Source of the DNA: Aplectana chamaeleonis
Taxonomy: Eukaryota > Nematoda > Chromadorea > Rhabditida > Cosmocercidae
Assembly (NCBI GenBank): GCA_029168955.1
Contig: JAPDOI010000269.1
Location: 248,001-312,000, forward strand
Length of the DNA stretch: 64,000 nt
Reading direction: 5' to 3'
The notes beneath the pieces were generated by a model. That model was given only the letters and a program-made list of their open reading frames with translations, had not been told where the DNA came from and did no database searches. Position 1 is the stretch's first letter, and every line of letters begins with the position of its first letter. Below, piece by piece: positions 11,714 through 24,600 of this stretch. Made by a program: the position numbers and the translations under genes.

Positions 11714-12672
11714 GTATCAGCTCGAAGCAATTTTATAAAAAAGTATGGCAGCACAGTTTCAACTTTTCAAAAAGATTATTAAATGTTTTTGATATTGAGA
11801 ATTCAGTTAAATTCTAGAAGCTAAAGAAAAAAATTTAAAATAGTTTATTTTCGAAATCACAGATTTATAGAGAACCTTCACCTTTTGGAATCCAGAATTC
11901 TGAGAAACCATCACCTCTTAAACCGTTGTTTTCACCCCAACAAACTTATGTTTATGGAGAGGAACGCATATAACTCCGTTCAGAGTAACGCTTCACAAAT
12001 GTGGAGGGCAGACTTGATTTCTGCGTCAAAAAGTGGTTTTGCAGTAGCAAGTATAACCCTTTGGTATGGCCACCTTGCTAAATCATCGTTCCCTTTAAAG
12101 ATTGAGTCTAAAACTATTGAAACGCTATTTTCTCTAATCACAGTGTTACCCTCCTTGGCTCCCATTATTGAGCAGTGCTTGGTGAAGCGGTGATTCGCTA
12201 TGTTTTCGTATTTCAAAGTTCTGTAAAACATGGCACAGGTTTTGTAATTGATTAAGCTTGGGGTTTCATTTTTGTCTATTGAAGTCGTTTATATCCCGCG
12301 TACGTATACTGATTTTTTTCATGTACTGCTCAAAACAGTGTTATTTTGAACACAATCTCAAACCTTCTCCGATATGGAAACACCTTATCTGGAATGCTTA
12401 GGTGTTTACACATCGAATGAGGTTTGGGATATGTGTGGGCTTACTACTAATTATCAGTTACGAATTACGATTCACGAATTACGAGGAATTTGAAAAATTA
12501 CGATTTACGATTTACGAAATTACAAAATGCAGTTACGCACAACCCTGGTCATGTAGCGTCATTGTGGGCCGTTTTCGTCGCTTCAAAATGCGTGGACATT
12601 GTATTCTGTGCCATACCATTCTGATTCCGTAGTTATCTCAATTACGTTTACGAGCGTTTGTGCTGCCTCTAA

Positions 12673-13225
12673 TAACGTAGCCCAAGGCTAACGTGTGAGT
12701 TTTTTTGCGATATTAACGGTTTCATGGAATCTTGATCAGAGAACGAAGAAGTCATTAAAATGCTACCCATTCTTCCTCTGTTTTTGAGATTCGTTGTCGA
12801 TGGATGAATTCAAAACTTTTCCAATTGAAGAATTCGAAATAAATAAATCAACGTCTTCCAAAGGCGTTCAAACATAATGGACATTTTGAGTTCGGAGAGG
12901 GGGGGAGTACGATAATCTGCCGGGCCTTTTTTGGGTATTCGCGAAATACTAAGTTGAGGAATTAGCAAATAACAAATCGTTGATCAGGCATAACGATTAA
13001 TGATTGACAAAAAATACTCATTGGCGTATACTCTTGGACACCAAATGTATTTGAAACTGAATAACTTTTCCTTCTAGAAGATGTAACTCCTTCGGTCCTA
13101 GACCAGCTATAATGAGGCATGCTGATTCCTCTCGTCAAGTGATATATCGTCCGTTTCCTTGGGAGGAATATGCCGTACGCAGTTATAGTTCTCGCTAGTT
13201 CATCCATGGAAACAGGCGATACAAG
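12673..13225. other. Unassigned sequence
   Basis: A minus-strand open frame at 12962-13243 overlaps the next foldback and has no recognisable motif. Nothing else is supported. Confidence 0.4.
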
Positions 13226-13431
13226 TATAGTGAAGTCCACCAAGAGTGTCTCATTTACTTATCAATAAGAAGCGGTCGGCTGGGGATCAATGTGCATGAA
13301 TTTCATACCAGCACGCGCGATACCGATTGAGCCAGAGCGGTTGTGCTGCAACGAGTTTCATGCTCATTGATCTCCAATCGATCGCTTCTCATTGATAAGT
13401 AAATGAGATACTCTTGGTGGACTCCACTATA
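13226..13431. mobile_element. Foldback with tRNA A-box-like centre
   Basis: The arms TATAGTGAAGTCCACCAAGA (13226) and its inverse (ending 13431) run for about 70 bases each. The centre on the minus strand contains TGGCTCAATCGGTATCGCG, an A-box-like motif, suggesting a tRNA-derived (SINE-like) core. No good B box is seen. GATCAATG-type flanking motifs are shared with the tRNA-like stretch near 6.6 kb. Confidence 0.55.
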
Positions 13432-13645
13432 GTTCACCCGTTTACTCACTTTTGCTCAATCAATAATTCTTGGGGTATTGACTGACAAGCGAGGTCTTGA
13501 ACGCCATATATGTGGACGTGATCGGACAGAGATCGCTGATAATTTCAGGATATTTCAAGAAAAAAGTTCGAACGAGACTGGCAAATCATGCGGATACCTG
13601 TGGCATAGGCCGCTGTGGGACGAAGGTTCAAACGGCTGCAAACAG

Positions 13646-14050
13646 CTCAGCCCATGCTGATTCCAATGATGTCTCTGAAATCGCACAAGACCTGGGAACG
13701 GAGTGGAGTTATGGTCCCTCAAACATTGAGCTAGTGAAGCATGACGGACAAGTTTTTTCGAGGCTTGGAACGTCCGTTTTCTGCAGCCGATGTATGCGAG
13801 CTTACCTGAGTAAAGAGAGAAGTTGAGGAAGAAGGGAAGAACGGGGCTATCGATCGGAAACTATCGCTCCTCTCACGATCTCGAGTTCTCGTTTGTTCAC
13901 GTCGGAGGGCTGGCATTGCGCTTTTGAGGTTTGCCTTGCGCTGAAAGTGGCAACTTCGGGCTCTTTTGGGGCTCTTCCTGGCTCGTTTTCATGCGTTCTT
14001 TCGACGTCAACGTTACCGTGTGCCCTTTTTATCGTGAGCACTGCCTTTGA
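13646..14050. mobile_element. Truncated TTAA-ended MITE, family A
   Basis: From CCCATGCTGATTCCAATGAT onward it matches family A copies (for example 50503-50996). It ends with TTATCGTGAGCACTGCCTTT. The left terminal part is missing, replaced by unrelated sequence before 13646. Confidence 0.65.
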
Positions 14051-15351
14051 GGACATTACCCTATACCTAAGATAATTCCGATTTGATTTGCCCGTCAGCT
14101 GTTGTGATTGGCACCCAAAATGAGATCAGATCCGCTCTCGTGATTAGTTATGCAGAGTGCTCCTCAAATCGCCCAACACTTCCGGAGGTTGCGCTTATCG
14201 CGCCTACCATTGTCAACCTTTCCACTGTGGACCCGCAACTTTACAAATAAGATTGGGTCATTCCCACAACCCAAGTTTAGGTTGACAATAAAACTCATAT
14301 CGACTCGCATCGCGCTCTCTGTCGATGCCCAAGCATCGAATGAGATTGCGACGAGCCTCGATTGAAGTACAGACTTGATTCCTAGAAGTCTGAGCAAATT
14401 TTTGTAAATGGCAGTCACGTTTGCTACTGCTAGGCCCATGTGATGTGGGAAGAAGGGAAGAGGGGGATATCGCAACTGTAGTCCTTGTTCGAAAAAAGTC
14501 CGCAAGGTGCACCCTCACTGCTTTGAGAGTAGGAAAGGCACCTCCGATGGCGATCTCATCAATCTCCTCAGCTGATTTCGCGGCAGAGTCAACGAATATG
14601 TGTATTGTGTGCGTCTTCGTCACATTCTAAGTCATTCCTGATCCCGTCGTTGAGAATGAACTTACCGCCGCACCTACTTTATACCGGTGGGGACTGCAAG
14701 CCTTGTCCATAATCATACTCTTTCATATCGCGTGGCAGAATTTCAACCATCGTGGTGTTTTGCCCGAACTGATGAACGTTATACATTAACGAGTGCAAGT
14801 TAACCCTAACCTGAAAGTTCTGCATGACATGATATCGTTGAGACGTTCCAAGGTGGGCACAAACGATCAGAAATCAGTGTGGACTGGTTCGATCTGACAG
14901 TGTCACCATTCCGACAGCACCACCATACCTGAGGTGGTATGATGATGAGGAATGAGGCTCAGACTGCTGGCTACCCCGCACCCTTTGAGATGTTAGTCTC
15001 CACAATGCGTATCTCGGAAGCTCAAAAAATCATCAGTTGTTCTCAGTTCATTCCAAACATCGTTGCGCTGACACGTAATCTACCACAAAAATGACTAATG
15101 GAGCCCTCTGGTAATCAACATGGTCCCTTTGGAACACGTTTGTTATTCTTTTATTAGCCCTACACCTTTCACAGTCCAGCTGTATTCAGCAAGACCTTCC
15201 ATTGAATCGCCCCAGTATTTATTACTTCAAATCGAGCGACCTGCTAGAGACATGTTCCACGCAGTAGAAACAAGCAGTAGAGATATATTTTCCAATTGAA
15301 AGATGAAGTGACTATTTGCATCTAGCGAAACTACAAGACCTCTCTGTCCGA
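14051..15351. other. Region downstream of the minus-strand gene, unassigned
   Basis: Weak minus-strand open frames at 14164-14623 overlap in two phases and match nothing I know. The 3' UTR of the long minus-strand gene presumably covers 15200-15351. Confidence 0.4.
15218..15223 (-). promoter_or_regulatory. Possible polyadenylation signal AATAAA
   Basis: AATAAA occurs on the minus strand about 130 bases after the stop codon at 15352-15354. That is a plausible distance for the 3' end of the long gene. Confidence 0.35.
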
Positions 15352-15611
15352 TCATACCCTCGTAGAAGTAATTTTCAAAAATCGAAGGACTCGATCGAAT
15401 ACCGGACCAGTATTGGTTGCAGCAATATCACGCTTTGTCCTTCCGAATTTCGGAGGTGATTTAGGCGACGGTGCAGAGCAGAAGCACGTCTTTCGACACC
15501 ACAGAAATCTAGTCGCTTGGTTCGTCTCGCAGTAGCCGGCGTTGCGCCAAGCGTCACACTTGAATGGATACTCGTCTTTCTCGCCAGCACATATAGCTGC
15601 CTTCGAAGCAT
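15352..15611 (-). CDS. Exon 27: ShKT-like domain and stop codon
   Basis: The acceptor is TTTTGTTTAG at 15612. Read with two bases completing a split codon, the frame runs 86 codons to TGA (15352-15354). It has six cysteines spaced C-x10-C-x8-C-x10-C-x3-C-x1-C, with AWRNAGYCETN and WCRKTC, the typical ShKT pattern; the last gap is usually two residues. A Pro/Ser/Lys tail of about 40 residues follows. The segment was easy to miss because it has no internal methionine. In nematodes such domains occur in secreted enzymes and structural proteins, not only in venom peptides. No toxin activity is implied. Confidence 0.8.
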
Positions 15612-18600
15612 CTAAACAAAATCGTAATAAAAACCAGTGTTGGTTACATGACAGTGATGGTACTAATCAGTCACCTGACGCTTTCTTTTGTATCCTCTTC
15701 ACATCCTGCGCTGCTGAAAAATGCACTATCAATATGTGTCAAGAAGAGTCTTGAGAAAGTCATCTAGGAACTTCAATCTCACCGTGAAATTCGTTTAAGA
15801 ACTGGTCACGACTGCGTTTGGCGTTGGACGTTTGGTGATCCCGTCTTCTGACTGCAAAACTCATGCATTAACAAAAAAATAATCTTACCCAAATATGAGG
15901 CTGTCGCTGCAGAGAGTTCGCTACATTACATAAAACACGCTAGAATAATCTGCCTCCACTCAGGGACAAAATCGTTCGTTTTAACAGTCATTCTAATTCT
16001 GTTTTCGGCCACCCCACGTCTCCCACCAAGCATGTCGCAGAACCCTATATGAATGATATGGACCGTAGTTTCTGAATCCCAGAACGGGTCACGTCGTGGA
16101 AACGTTGTTATAAGGAGATCAAGCACGTTGCAATTTAGTCGAAACCGAAATGCTGTCGTTGGATTACTCGTCAGACGCGTGCGGTCGTGTGGGTAACTGT
16201 TATTCGTTTCAGCGTTTCGAGCCACGAATGTGTATATTTCAAAAACTCAAAGACCAACATTGGAGGGTGTCTCATTTTTTCCCCAGTAAAGCTGAGTAGG
16301 GCAGTCTGGGCGAACGGATCTGGCCGAAGATGGGTTACAATGATGGGTCAGCGTGTATAAGGCTTCAAAATAAGGCCCACTGATATTCCAGCTGAACGCT
16401 GCGGGAATATTGAGAAGACAGGCTGTAGGCGCAGCACACATTGAAGAAGCTGGGGCCAAGCTTGACGCGCAGACGTGAAGCGCGGCGGAAATCCGCCCAG
16501 ATTATGCCGCCGCTATACCGCTTTTACCCTAAGCAGTCGAGAAATTCATGGCATCTCAAGTTTTGAAGGTTTCTCCCTTCATCTCTTCTGTGATGCCAAT
16601 GTTTTCTCTGAATGAGAGGAAGAAGATGAGCGAACCCGTCACTTGCTCCTCTTCCGCTGTGTTCTGCGCCTACACCTCATAGACAACTGCTTTTCTTGGC
16701 CTTTTTCACTGCGCTTATATGCTCCAAAAAACCAGTTTAAAGGCAGTGTTCACGATGAAAATCGTTTTTCTGTTTTTCCGCCTATCTTGAAAACGGCCCC
16801 ATGTTGATTCCAATGGTGTCTATGAAATCATACAAGACCTTCTGTGAACGCAGGTATGGTCCCTCAAAGATTGAGCTATGGGAACATGGTGGACGAGTTG
16901 TCCGAGGCTTGTAACTTCCGTCTTTTGCAGCCGATCCAAGCGAGCTGACCTGAGTAAAGAGAAAAGTTGAGAGTGAAGGGAAGAACGGGGCTAATGATTG
17001 AGAATCATCGCTCATCTCACGATCTCGAGCATTCATTTGTTCACGTCGGTGGGCGTGTGACGCGCTTTTGAGGTTTTCAATGCGCTCGAAGTTGCAACTT
17101 CGGGCTCTTTTGGGGCTCTTCCTGGCTCGTTTTCATGCGTTCTTTCGCCGTTAGCGTTACAGAGTGTCCCTCCACTACCCAATACTTGTGGAATTTCAAA
17201 AACTTTTTTCATCGTGAACACTGCCTTTAAACAAAACAACAGCAGGAAAGCCGCACCAAGTTGTTACAAATGCCGCCGCTCAGTAAACTGTGTCATTGCA
17301 GGTGACCCAACCTGTTTGATGCTTGCGGAGTTCCGTCAGGTGAATAGTTTTCATGAAAAATGTTAGAATGTAAAAACAAGAAAGTGCAAAAGGCACTGCA
17401 GTAAAAGGAGGAATAGAATAGGGAACGAAAAGAAAATATTCTATATAAATCTGAAAAAAAAATCAAGCAAAACATCGGCAAATGCGATCTGAGTGTTCAA
17501 GAAATACTGCACCTCAATATTGATTCGTTATAGGCAAGATTGTATGTGTACCTAATTTATACGGCGAATCTCCAATCCGCTGGAGTGTAACTAGAGCCTA
17601 AAGCCCCTTTCATAGTTGGCCGACTCAAGTCGGACGACTCGTTTTGAATGTGAAACATCTGTCTACTCTATCCTATCTATCTTATCTATCATAGCTTATC
17701 ACATTTGATAACGAGTCGTCCGACGTCGGCCCGCGAACTATGAAAGGGGATTAAAGGCAGCATACACGCTCGTAAACGTGATTGGGATAACAATGTGAAT
17801 CGAACCGTATGGCTTACAACATAATGCCCACTCATTTTGAAGTGTCCAAAATGACAGACAATGCCGCTACATAAGTTAGAAGTCAGCCCCGCCCTGTATT
17901 TTCACACCCCCTGTATTTGCTCTTTTGCTCCAAAGCAGGGTTGCTCGGTCATCTTCGCCGTTAGTGACGAGTGTGGTTATCTTGTTAGGCAACCAAGCAA
18001 CAGTACCGATGGCGAATATGACCCAGCAACCTTGCGTTGCAGGAAAAAAGGCAAAGGCAGGGGGCGTGAAAGAACAGGGCGGGGCCAACTTCTGACTCAT
18101 GTAGCGGCATTGTGGGTCGTTTTTGACACTTCGAAATGCGTAGGCGTTGTAATCTCGGCCATACCATTTTTCTCAGTAGGTATCTCGATCTCATTTACGA
18201 GCGTGCATGCTGCCTTTAAGCTGCGCACATGAGAAAGCTTACTATAACGTTGAATGACTTGTTGTAATTGTAATTGTTTATTACAGGGTGAACCTGCGTA
18301 ATGCATCGTAAACGATAAAAATAAAAACGCGTAGAGATCGTAAAAGATAAAAACACATAGAGACAAGTGTAACGACAATATAAAACATCTAGAATACGTA
18401 GGTGTACAAAGTTATGATCAGATGAAATATGATAGTACCAATACAAGATCATTCATCCCCCGCCATCAAGTACTGTTCCATTATACACTTAAAGGAGCAC
18501 AGGTCAGTCGGTAGATTGCCCTTTTTAAGTAATTTTTCCAATTCACTGCCAGCTCTGTTAACAAAGAAATGGTGCCTGACACTCTTCCTAGCCACGTTGC

Positions 18601-21600
18601 GGACTAATTTAAATTTACTACCTCTGGTGTTAGATGCCCTCATTTTGAGAAAAGTGTTTGGCCGCAAGCCATTATGCCCATACAAAATTTTATACATCAT
18701 TAAAAGATCAAATCTTCTCCTCCTGCACGCCAGCGCTTCCAATTTGAATCTTGCGTTCCTAGCCCTACTGCATGGTATATTTGCATAGTTAAATCCCAAG
18801 AATCTTATCATCAACTTGCATGTGAAACTGTTTTGAACCTTCTCCAACGCTTTTATAGTAGCGACTTTATGAGGGCTTGATATCACAGTTCCATACTCGA
18901 GAAGGGGCCTAATATAGATTTTGTTGGCATTCAAAAGCACCTTCTCATTTTGAGTAGACAGTGCTCTGAATAGACAGTACATAACCTTATTTGCTTTGGA
19001 CACAACCTTTGAACAGTGAGCATCGAAATTGAGATCCTTGCGAACCAGGAAACCAAGATCCAATATTTCCTCAACAATTTGAAGCTGCAGATCTTCAGCG
19101 GTATATATAGCTTCTGAACTGCTCTTACCAATGTGGAAAACTTTCGTTTTTTCTTCAGACAATAACATTTTCCACTCCTTGGACCACTTTATCACCTCAC
19201 TAAAAACCTCTTGCAAGCTTTCTCTATTGGCTATCGACTGAATTGGGGAAAAGATTTTGAAGTCATCGGCAAAAGCGGAGCATTTCACCTTATCTAAGGA
19301 TACTATTCGCGGGAGTTCATATGTGAAAATGTTAAACAAGGTTGGAGATTACTTACATCTAAACTTATCATCCTTCGGAGATTTTTTCTTCCTACACTTT
19401 CCCTTCTTGCATTTCATCTTCTTCTCCTGAAAAGAAAAGTGCTCGCGCATAGGAAACCATGTTTGACGCGGGCATATACATACAGTTAGGTCCTGTGGTA
19501 GCCTCTTCAAGGAAAAAAATATTTGAGTCTCACCCGCGGCTGGCGCGGGCGATTCAATCTCACCGGTAGCTGGCTGTACGGTAAGCTGATCATCTGCGCT
19601 CTTCCCTCGACCTGGAACGACTAGCGAGCGGGCGCACGCGACCGCCGCGGGTGAGATTTAAATGTTTTTTCTTAAGAGGCAAGCCATGGATTTAACTATA
19701 CCTTCTTTTGTTTGCCCTTTCTAGGCTTCTTCTTCTTGTTCCTATTTTTGTTTTTCTTCTTCTTCCTTTTTCGGTCCTTGTTATCATCATCTTCTTGGTC
19801 ATCATCGCCATGCTCGTTCTCATAACCACCCCCAATCGCATCCATTGCATTTTCGCACTTCTTCCTTTCAAGCTCGTTGGAGTCACCCTGAAATTTGGTT
19901 TGCTCAGTATTATTATGTTGAACCTCACCAAAGTTTTTATTTGGGATTCTTTTTGAAGAGTCACCTGCTCATGAACTTTAACAGACGGATAGGCCTGATA
20001 TTGTTGCACTATGGGATTGGAGAATGGTTGTTGCTGAGCGATTGTAGTAGTGGTAGTAGTGGTTTGTGCATAGTAGTTCGGTAGTAAGGCGGCATAGCTA
20101 GGTGCCGGAGTGGTCATCGTCGAGCATTTGCTGCCGCCTAGATGAGAACTTTCATAATGGGAAATAGAGACCTCGAATGCTTCCATATACACATCTACTA
20201 ACCTTTTCTCCCTTTCTTTGATTTTTTCTCGTCCTCTTCTTCTTCTTCGTCTTCATCCTCCTCTTCCTCCTTTTCCTCCTTGTCCTCGTTTTCTTCGTTC
20301 TCTTCCTCATTTTCTTCATCCTTTTCCTCATTCTCTTCCCCATCGTCATCATCATCGTTGTCTTCTTTTTCTTCATCTTCTTCATTATCTTCCTTCTCGT
20401 CATTCTCCTTTTCATCTTTTTCCTCTTCGTATTCCTCCTCTTCTTTTTCTTCGTTCTCCTTCTCCTTTTGTTCTGCGTCCTCCTCATTTCCCTTCTCTTT
20501 TTTATTTTTGCCCTTCTTCACTTTTTTCTTTGTTTTTCTAGGAACCTAAAAACAGCTAGGATTCAAAGGTGTGATACAATATTGAGGAACTTATTTAGCA
20601 CCTTCACTTCTCCCTCAACTTCTTCCAAGGGTCCATTTTCATCATCGCTATCCATTCTTACTTCAACTTGCCCATTCTTGCCTTTCTTCTGGAAAGTGGT
20701 TCGGTTACGGGAAAATTCATTGTCAGTACACTTCGAAGTGTGCCGTAGTGCCGGCAACACATACAAGCTCACATTTTTTCTAAAGCCGACAACAGCGGCG
20801 TTGGTGCCACCTCCAGATATCTCCAATACGTTCGTGACTTCCTGCATGAAAAAGTTGATAGAAAGGTGGAAGCCTGTGGTCAAGAAGAAACAGTGCGAGC
20901 GTATTCCGTTTTCATTCGCTTTACCTATAACCATTATGTTCCTATTGCTTTCTCTCAATCGACGCCAGTGGGAACTGAAATTCCGCAATATCTCAGATAT
21001 TACGGGAACTGCTCTGCCCATGCCTAATCAGTTATCATAGAATGTTAGAAAATCTCTTTCTGAGGCTGCATACACGTACGCGGCGGGTTAGGTTGGGGTT
21101 GGGCAGGGTTTGGGGCGTCGGCGCATTTGATGGTAGCAGCGAGAGGGCCAAAAAGGGATTGGGGTAGCATTGAAAAATCGTTCACTCGCCAACCCTACCT
21201 AGGATGGTGGGACAGCTGAAACCCTGCTGAAACACCAATTGTTGATTATTTCCAGCATTTACGGAGCAATCATCGAACGCGCCGACGCCCCAAACCCTGT
21301 CCAACCCCAACTTAACCCGCCGCATAAGTTAATGCCGCCCTGGGACCGAATGCATAAGCAGGCCGGGTTAGGGCAGGGGCAGGGCAGTCCGCGCCCTTGA
21401 AACTCTCCGTAAATTACAAAATCAATCGTGTCCATGCTGCTCCAGCTAGGAGCTGGGGCAGCTCGAGCAGCGAAAAACACTGCTGGGGCACAATCGATTA
21501 GATGATCTGCTGTCCTCGCACTGCGATCGTTAAAGTTGCCGACTGCCATGCCCTTGCCTTAACCCGGCGTGCTGATGCATTCGGCCCCTAGAGATTAGAG

Positions 21601-24600
21601 GCAGCAAGAGAGCTCAGAGGAGAGTTGATTTTAGAGGTTTTGATTTTTTACAGATGAAATGTTGAGTTGCCGAGCCTTTTAGGATGCGAAGGGATTTTCT
21701 CGGCGTCTGTCAATGTAATGCTGGATCATTACTCGGTTTTTCTTTCGTGTTTCGTGTTCTGATTTGATTTGATTTGATTCATTACTACGTTTAAGACAAT
21801 CGCACAAAACAGCTATATAAATACTGAAGGTACGCGACAAACATGATCGAAGGAAGCAATAGTAAATAGACTTTTCTCTCGAGATTGGCTCGCGCATCGA
21901 GTCACTCCAGTATTGAGCAGCTTAAAATTAGCAGAACGCTTAAAGCTTGAAAACTCCATGGTGTTTCTATTTTTATTTATACTTCTGCACATGCCCGCTC
22001 ACTTATTAGATTGTCATAAAAGTTGACCAATATTTATATGCCTACCGCGTGGGAAGGAGAACTTTGAAATATATTTAATTATCTATTCAATCAAGGCGCA
22101 GAGCGACTGCTCTTTTACTGCATTAGAGTTTCGATTGAAAAATATTTTCTGAAGTTCCGATGTAGAATGTTTAGCGCGGTAGGCGAACATGGGCTCGCGC
22201 TTGTTTGCAAAACGCATACCGTCCGTAGTGAATGAAACCTCTCCGAACGCTACCTCTACAAAATCTATCGTGAAAGCTTTGCGCGACAGGCAGTCAACAT
22301 CAACGCTGCGTTTGGGCCAACTACTACTTCAGCTACAATCACGTGATTGACCTCATTCATTCTGTGGCCCTAATAATGAAACTCCGGGAGCAAGTGAGAG
22401 GCGTAACCTTCCGCTCCCGGCGTTCGGCGACTGTTATTTTACCTGCCATTCAATAGAGAAGGTATTCTTTTGCCTCCTTTAAGAGCAAGGGCAGGTATGC
22501 GGAGCGCTCGCTGGGGTTGAGAGGAGCCCTCCTGGTACGAGGCTGCAGTCCCCGCTATCAAGGCGTTTCTGCTAACATACCGTACCCAGTTTCAATCACA
22601 CGGGTAGACGGGGAGAGCGCGCATACCACTTTAGGTTCGTGTTTCTCATTTTCCGCTGATTCACATCGAGGTAACAGGCGACTACAACCCTCTCCGTCTA
22701 CGCGCTCTGTGGCAAAGAGCCTTCCCACCTACCCGCCTCAAAGCCAGGAAGGTGTAGCATCGAAAGCTCGTCCAACTTCGGTTGAACTCCGGACCTCTCC
22801 GGGAGGCTCGAGAAGTTCATTACTACTGCAGCTGCAGGTATGTCCCTGACAGATCAATTACGCACCGATCGACCATCCCAGTTCGATGACCGATCTTTCG
22901 TGCGAGCAGTGCCAAGACTCCTCATAGCAAGCATGAGGCAATAGCAAACGTCCTGGTTTTAAGAGCGTCACGGTCAAGCAACATCTCGTAGATGCATTAT
23001 GACAAGTCTCCCGGTTTGCTCAGAGGTGTCGGGAAAGAATCGCTCCCCGGGACAAGGTGGGCCATCATGGCAGCAAGTTTCGCTCCGTGTTCGCTATCAC
23101 TTGCAACATTCGCTGCTCTATGCGTTGCTTCCGTCTTCTCACGAGTCTGTGAGTCCCCATATAGTCGGCAGTTGAAGAAACCAGTCAGGGAAACGGAAGG
23201 AAACCGGAGTAGTAGGTTGAAACTCCACCTTTTTCACGTTCATATCAATGCTCGATCAGACGCCACTCAATAGCTGGCAAGCGCTGCTTGACCCACCATA
23301 TGGCCCTGAGCCCGCGCCATTTGACAACAACCCGCTTGCTCTTCTTAAAGGCAGTGTTCACGATAAATTTCACTTTCGATATTTCCACGGTTTACGGAAG
23401 GTCTGGTGCCCTATATAGCAACGCATGCTTAAAAAAGACACGAAAGACGCGTTTTTGAGCAAAAATAGGCCCTCTCTTGTTTACGTTGATCTTTGAGCGT
23501 GTAGGAACTGACCGCTAGAAGGATGATAGCTATCAGCGTAATGAAGCGATCAGCTTACTCATCAGCACTTCCTCCACTTGATCATTCCTGTAATCTGAGT
23601 CTTCATTTGTTCATTCCGAGAGGGCGAATCTGCAGCACCAGGCGTGTCTGAGGCACCAAAACGCTTGTTTGCAGCCGTTATTTTGACGCTTCTGGCTCGT
23701 TCTCTACCGTTCTTTCGACACTGGGAGCCTAGGACCCTTCTCGCCTATCATTTCACTGTGGAAAGTCAACAAGGATGATCATCGTGAACGCTGCCTTTAA
23801 AACGTTTCTGAGCATAAATACTAGCTCAAAAAGCAAAGTGACACCTAAAACGAGATCGAGCAGGTTTCAAGCATTCGGGAACATTCAGGGCGGTCTACCG
23901 TGCAGTGCTTGTGATGAAGACAGTCTACAGCAAAATAGCATCACACAGCCAAATTAACTAAGGGGAACATGAGGTGTGACCACGAAAATGAAAACCCACC
24001 GATGTATCTTTCGTGCTCTCGCCCTTTTTGGCGTTTACGGACTCCCTCGTGCCCTCGTTAGACAACACCTGAAAAGCTGTGTTTATCCAAGCAATTTCAT
24101 ACGATTAAAGAACTACTTTCCATTCTAGAAATGTGAAGCCGTTAGCACAACCGCTTTTGAAGTGGCGTGAACGTACCGGTAACTTTCCTCCGTCGTCCTC
24201 CTTAGTGCCCTCGCCTACGGAGAGCTGAAAACGTGAAACCCTCTAGTTTCCGATTGCAACATGCCACGGAAGCAATACACTCACCTTGCTTGTTTTATCC
24301 TTTATTTCAGGTTGCGGACCAGAGATTGACTTATCCTCCATCTTGAGCATAAATAAAATGTTTCTGTGAGTGAACCAATCGTTCAAAACCACATACCTAA
24401 CTATAGTATTCAACAACAAGAACCTAACCACCACCACCTAACATCTTATAGCAGTGTCATAGAGTGTAAGGCAAAAGGGTGCGTCACGGGTTAGAGCAAT
24501 CGTGTGAGGAAGAACCGCGTGCGGCCGAAAAAGCTCACCGCCGCATCATCTTTGTGTAGCTTATCAGCGTCATCTACTGTCTTTATCCAACGTGAAAGGT

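Larger units (their letters stand above)
9959..12547. mobile_element. hAT-like non-autonomous element, 8-bp target duplication
   Basis: The ends CAGGGTTTTGCGTAA and TTACGCACAACCCTG are inverted and are flanked by the same 8 bases GTCATGTA (9951-9958 and 12548-12555). An 8-bp duplication with CAGGG ends is the hAT superfamily signature. Subterminal arrays of ATTACGAATTACGATTTACG-like motifs lie at both ends (9970-10080 and 12455-12530). No hAT transposase with its conserved RW or dimerisation motifs was recognised. The interior holds another MITE (10462-10937) and a foldback (11358-11713). The rest, about 11.75-12.4 kb, is unexplained. Confidence 0.75.
9616..12672. mobile_element. TTAA-ended MITE, family C, split by a hAT-like insertion
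   Basis: It begins TTAAAGGCAGCGTACACGC and ends with the inverted TTACGAGCGTTTGTGCTGCC. Both flanks match the intact copy at 17751-18219 (GCCCACGCATTTTGAAGCGT, CCCGCCCCTGTATTTGC, CATGTAGCG and so on). The element is interrupted at 9959-12547. The right TTAA is mutated to CTAA. It carries no coding capacity of its own. Confidence 0.7.

Noticed and set aside
14164..14623. Two overlapping minus-strand frames with HIFVDSAAKS and DAWASTES
   Set aside because: Considered as a BEL/Pao or other transposon remnant, but no catalytic or zinc motif could be found.
20218..20549. Plus-strand Ser/Phe/Pro-rich open frames
   Set aside because: They are the antisense shadow of the Glu/Asp-coding exon; low complexity explains the openness.
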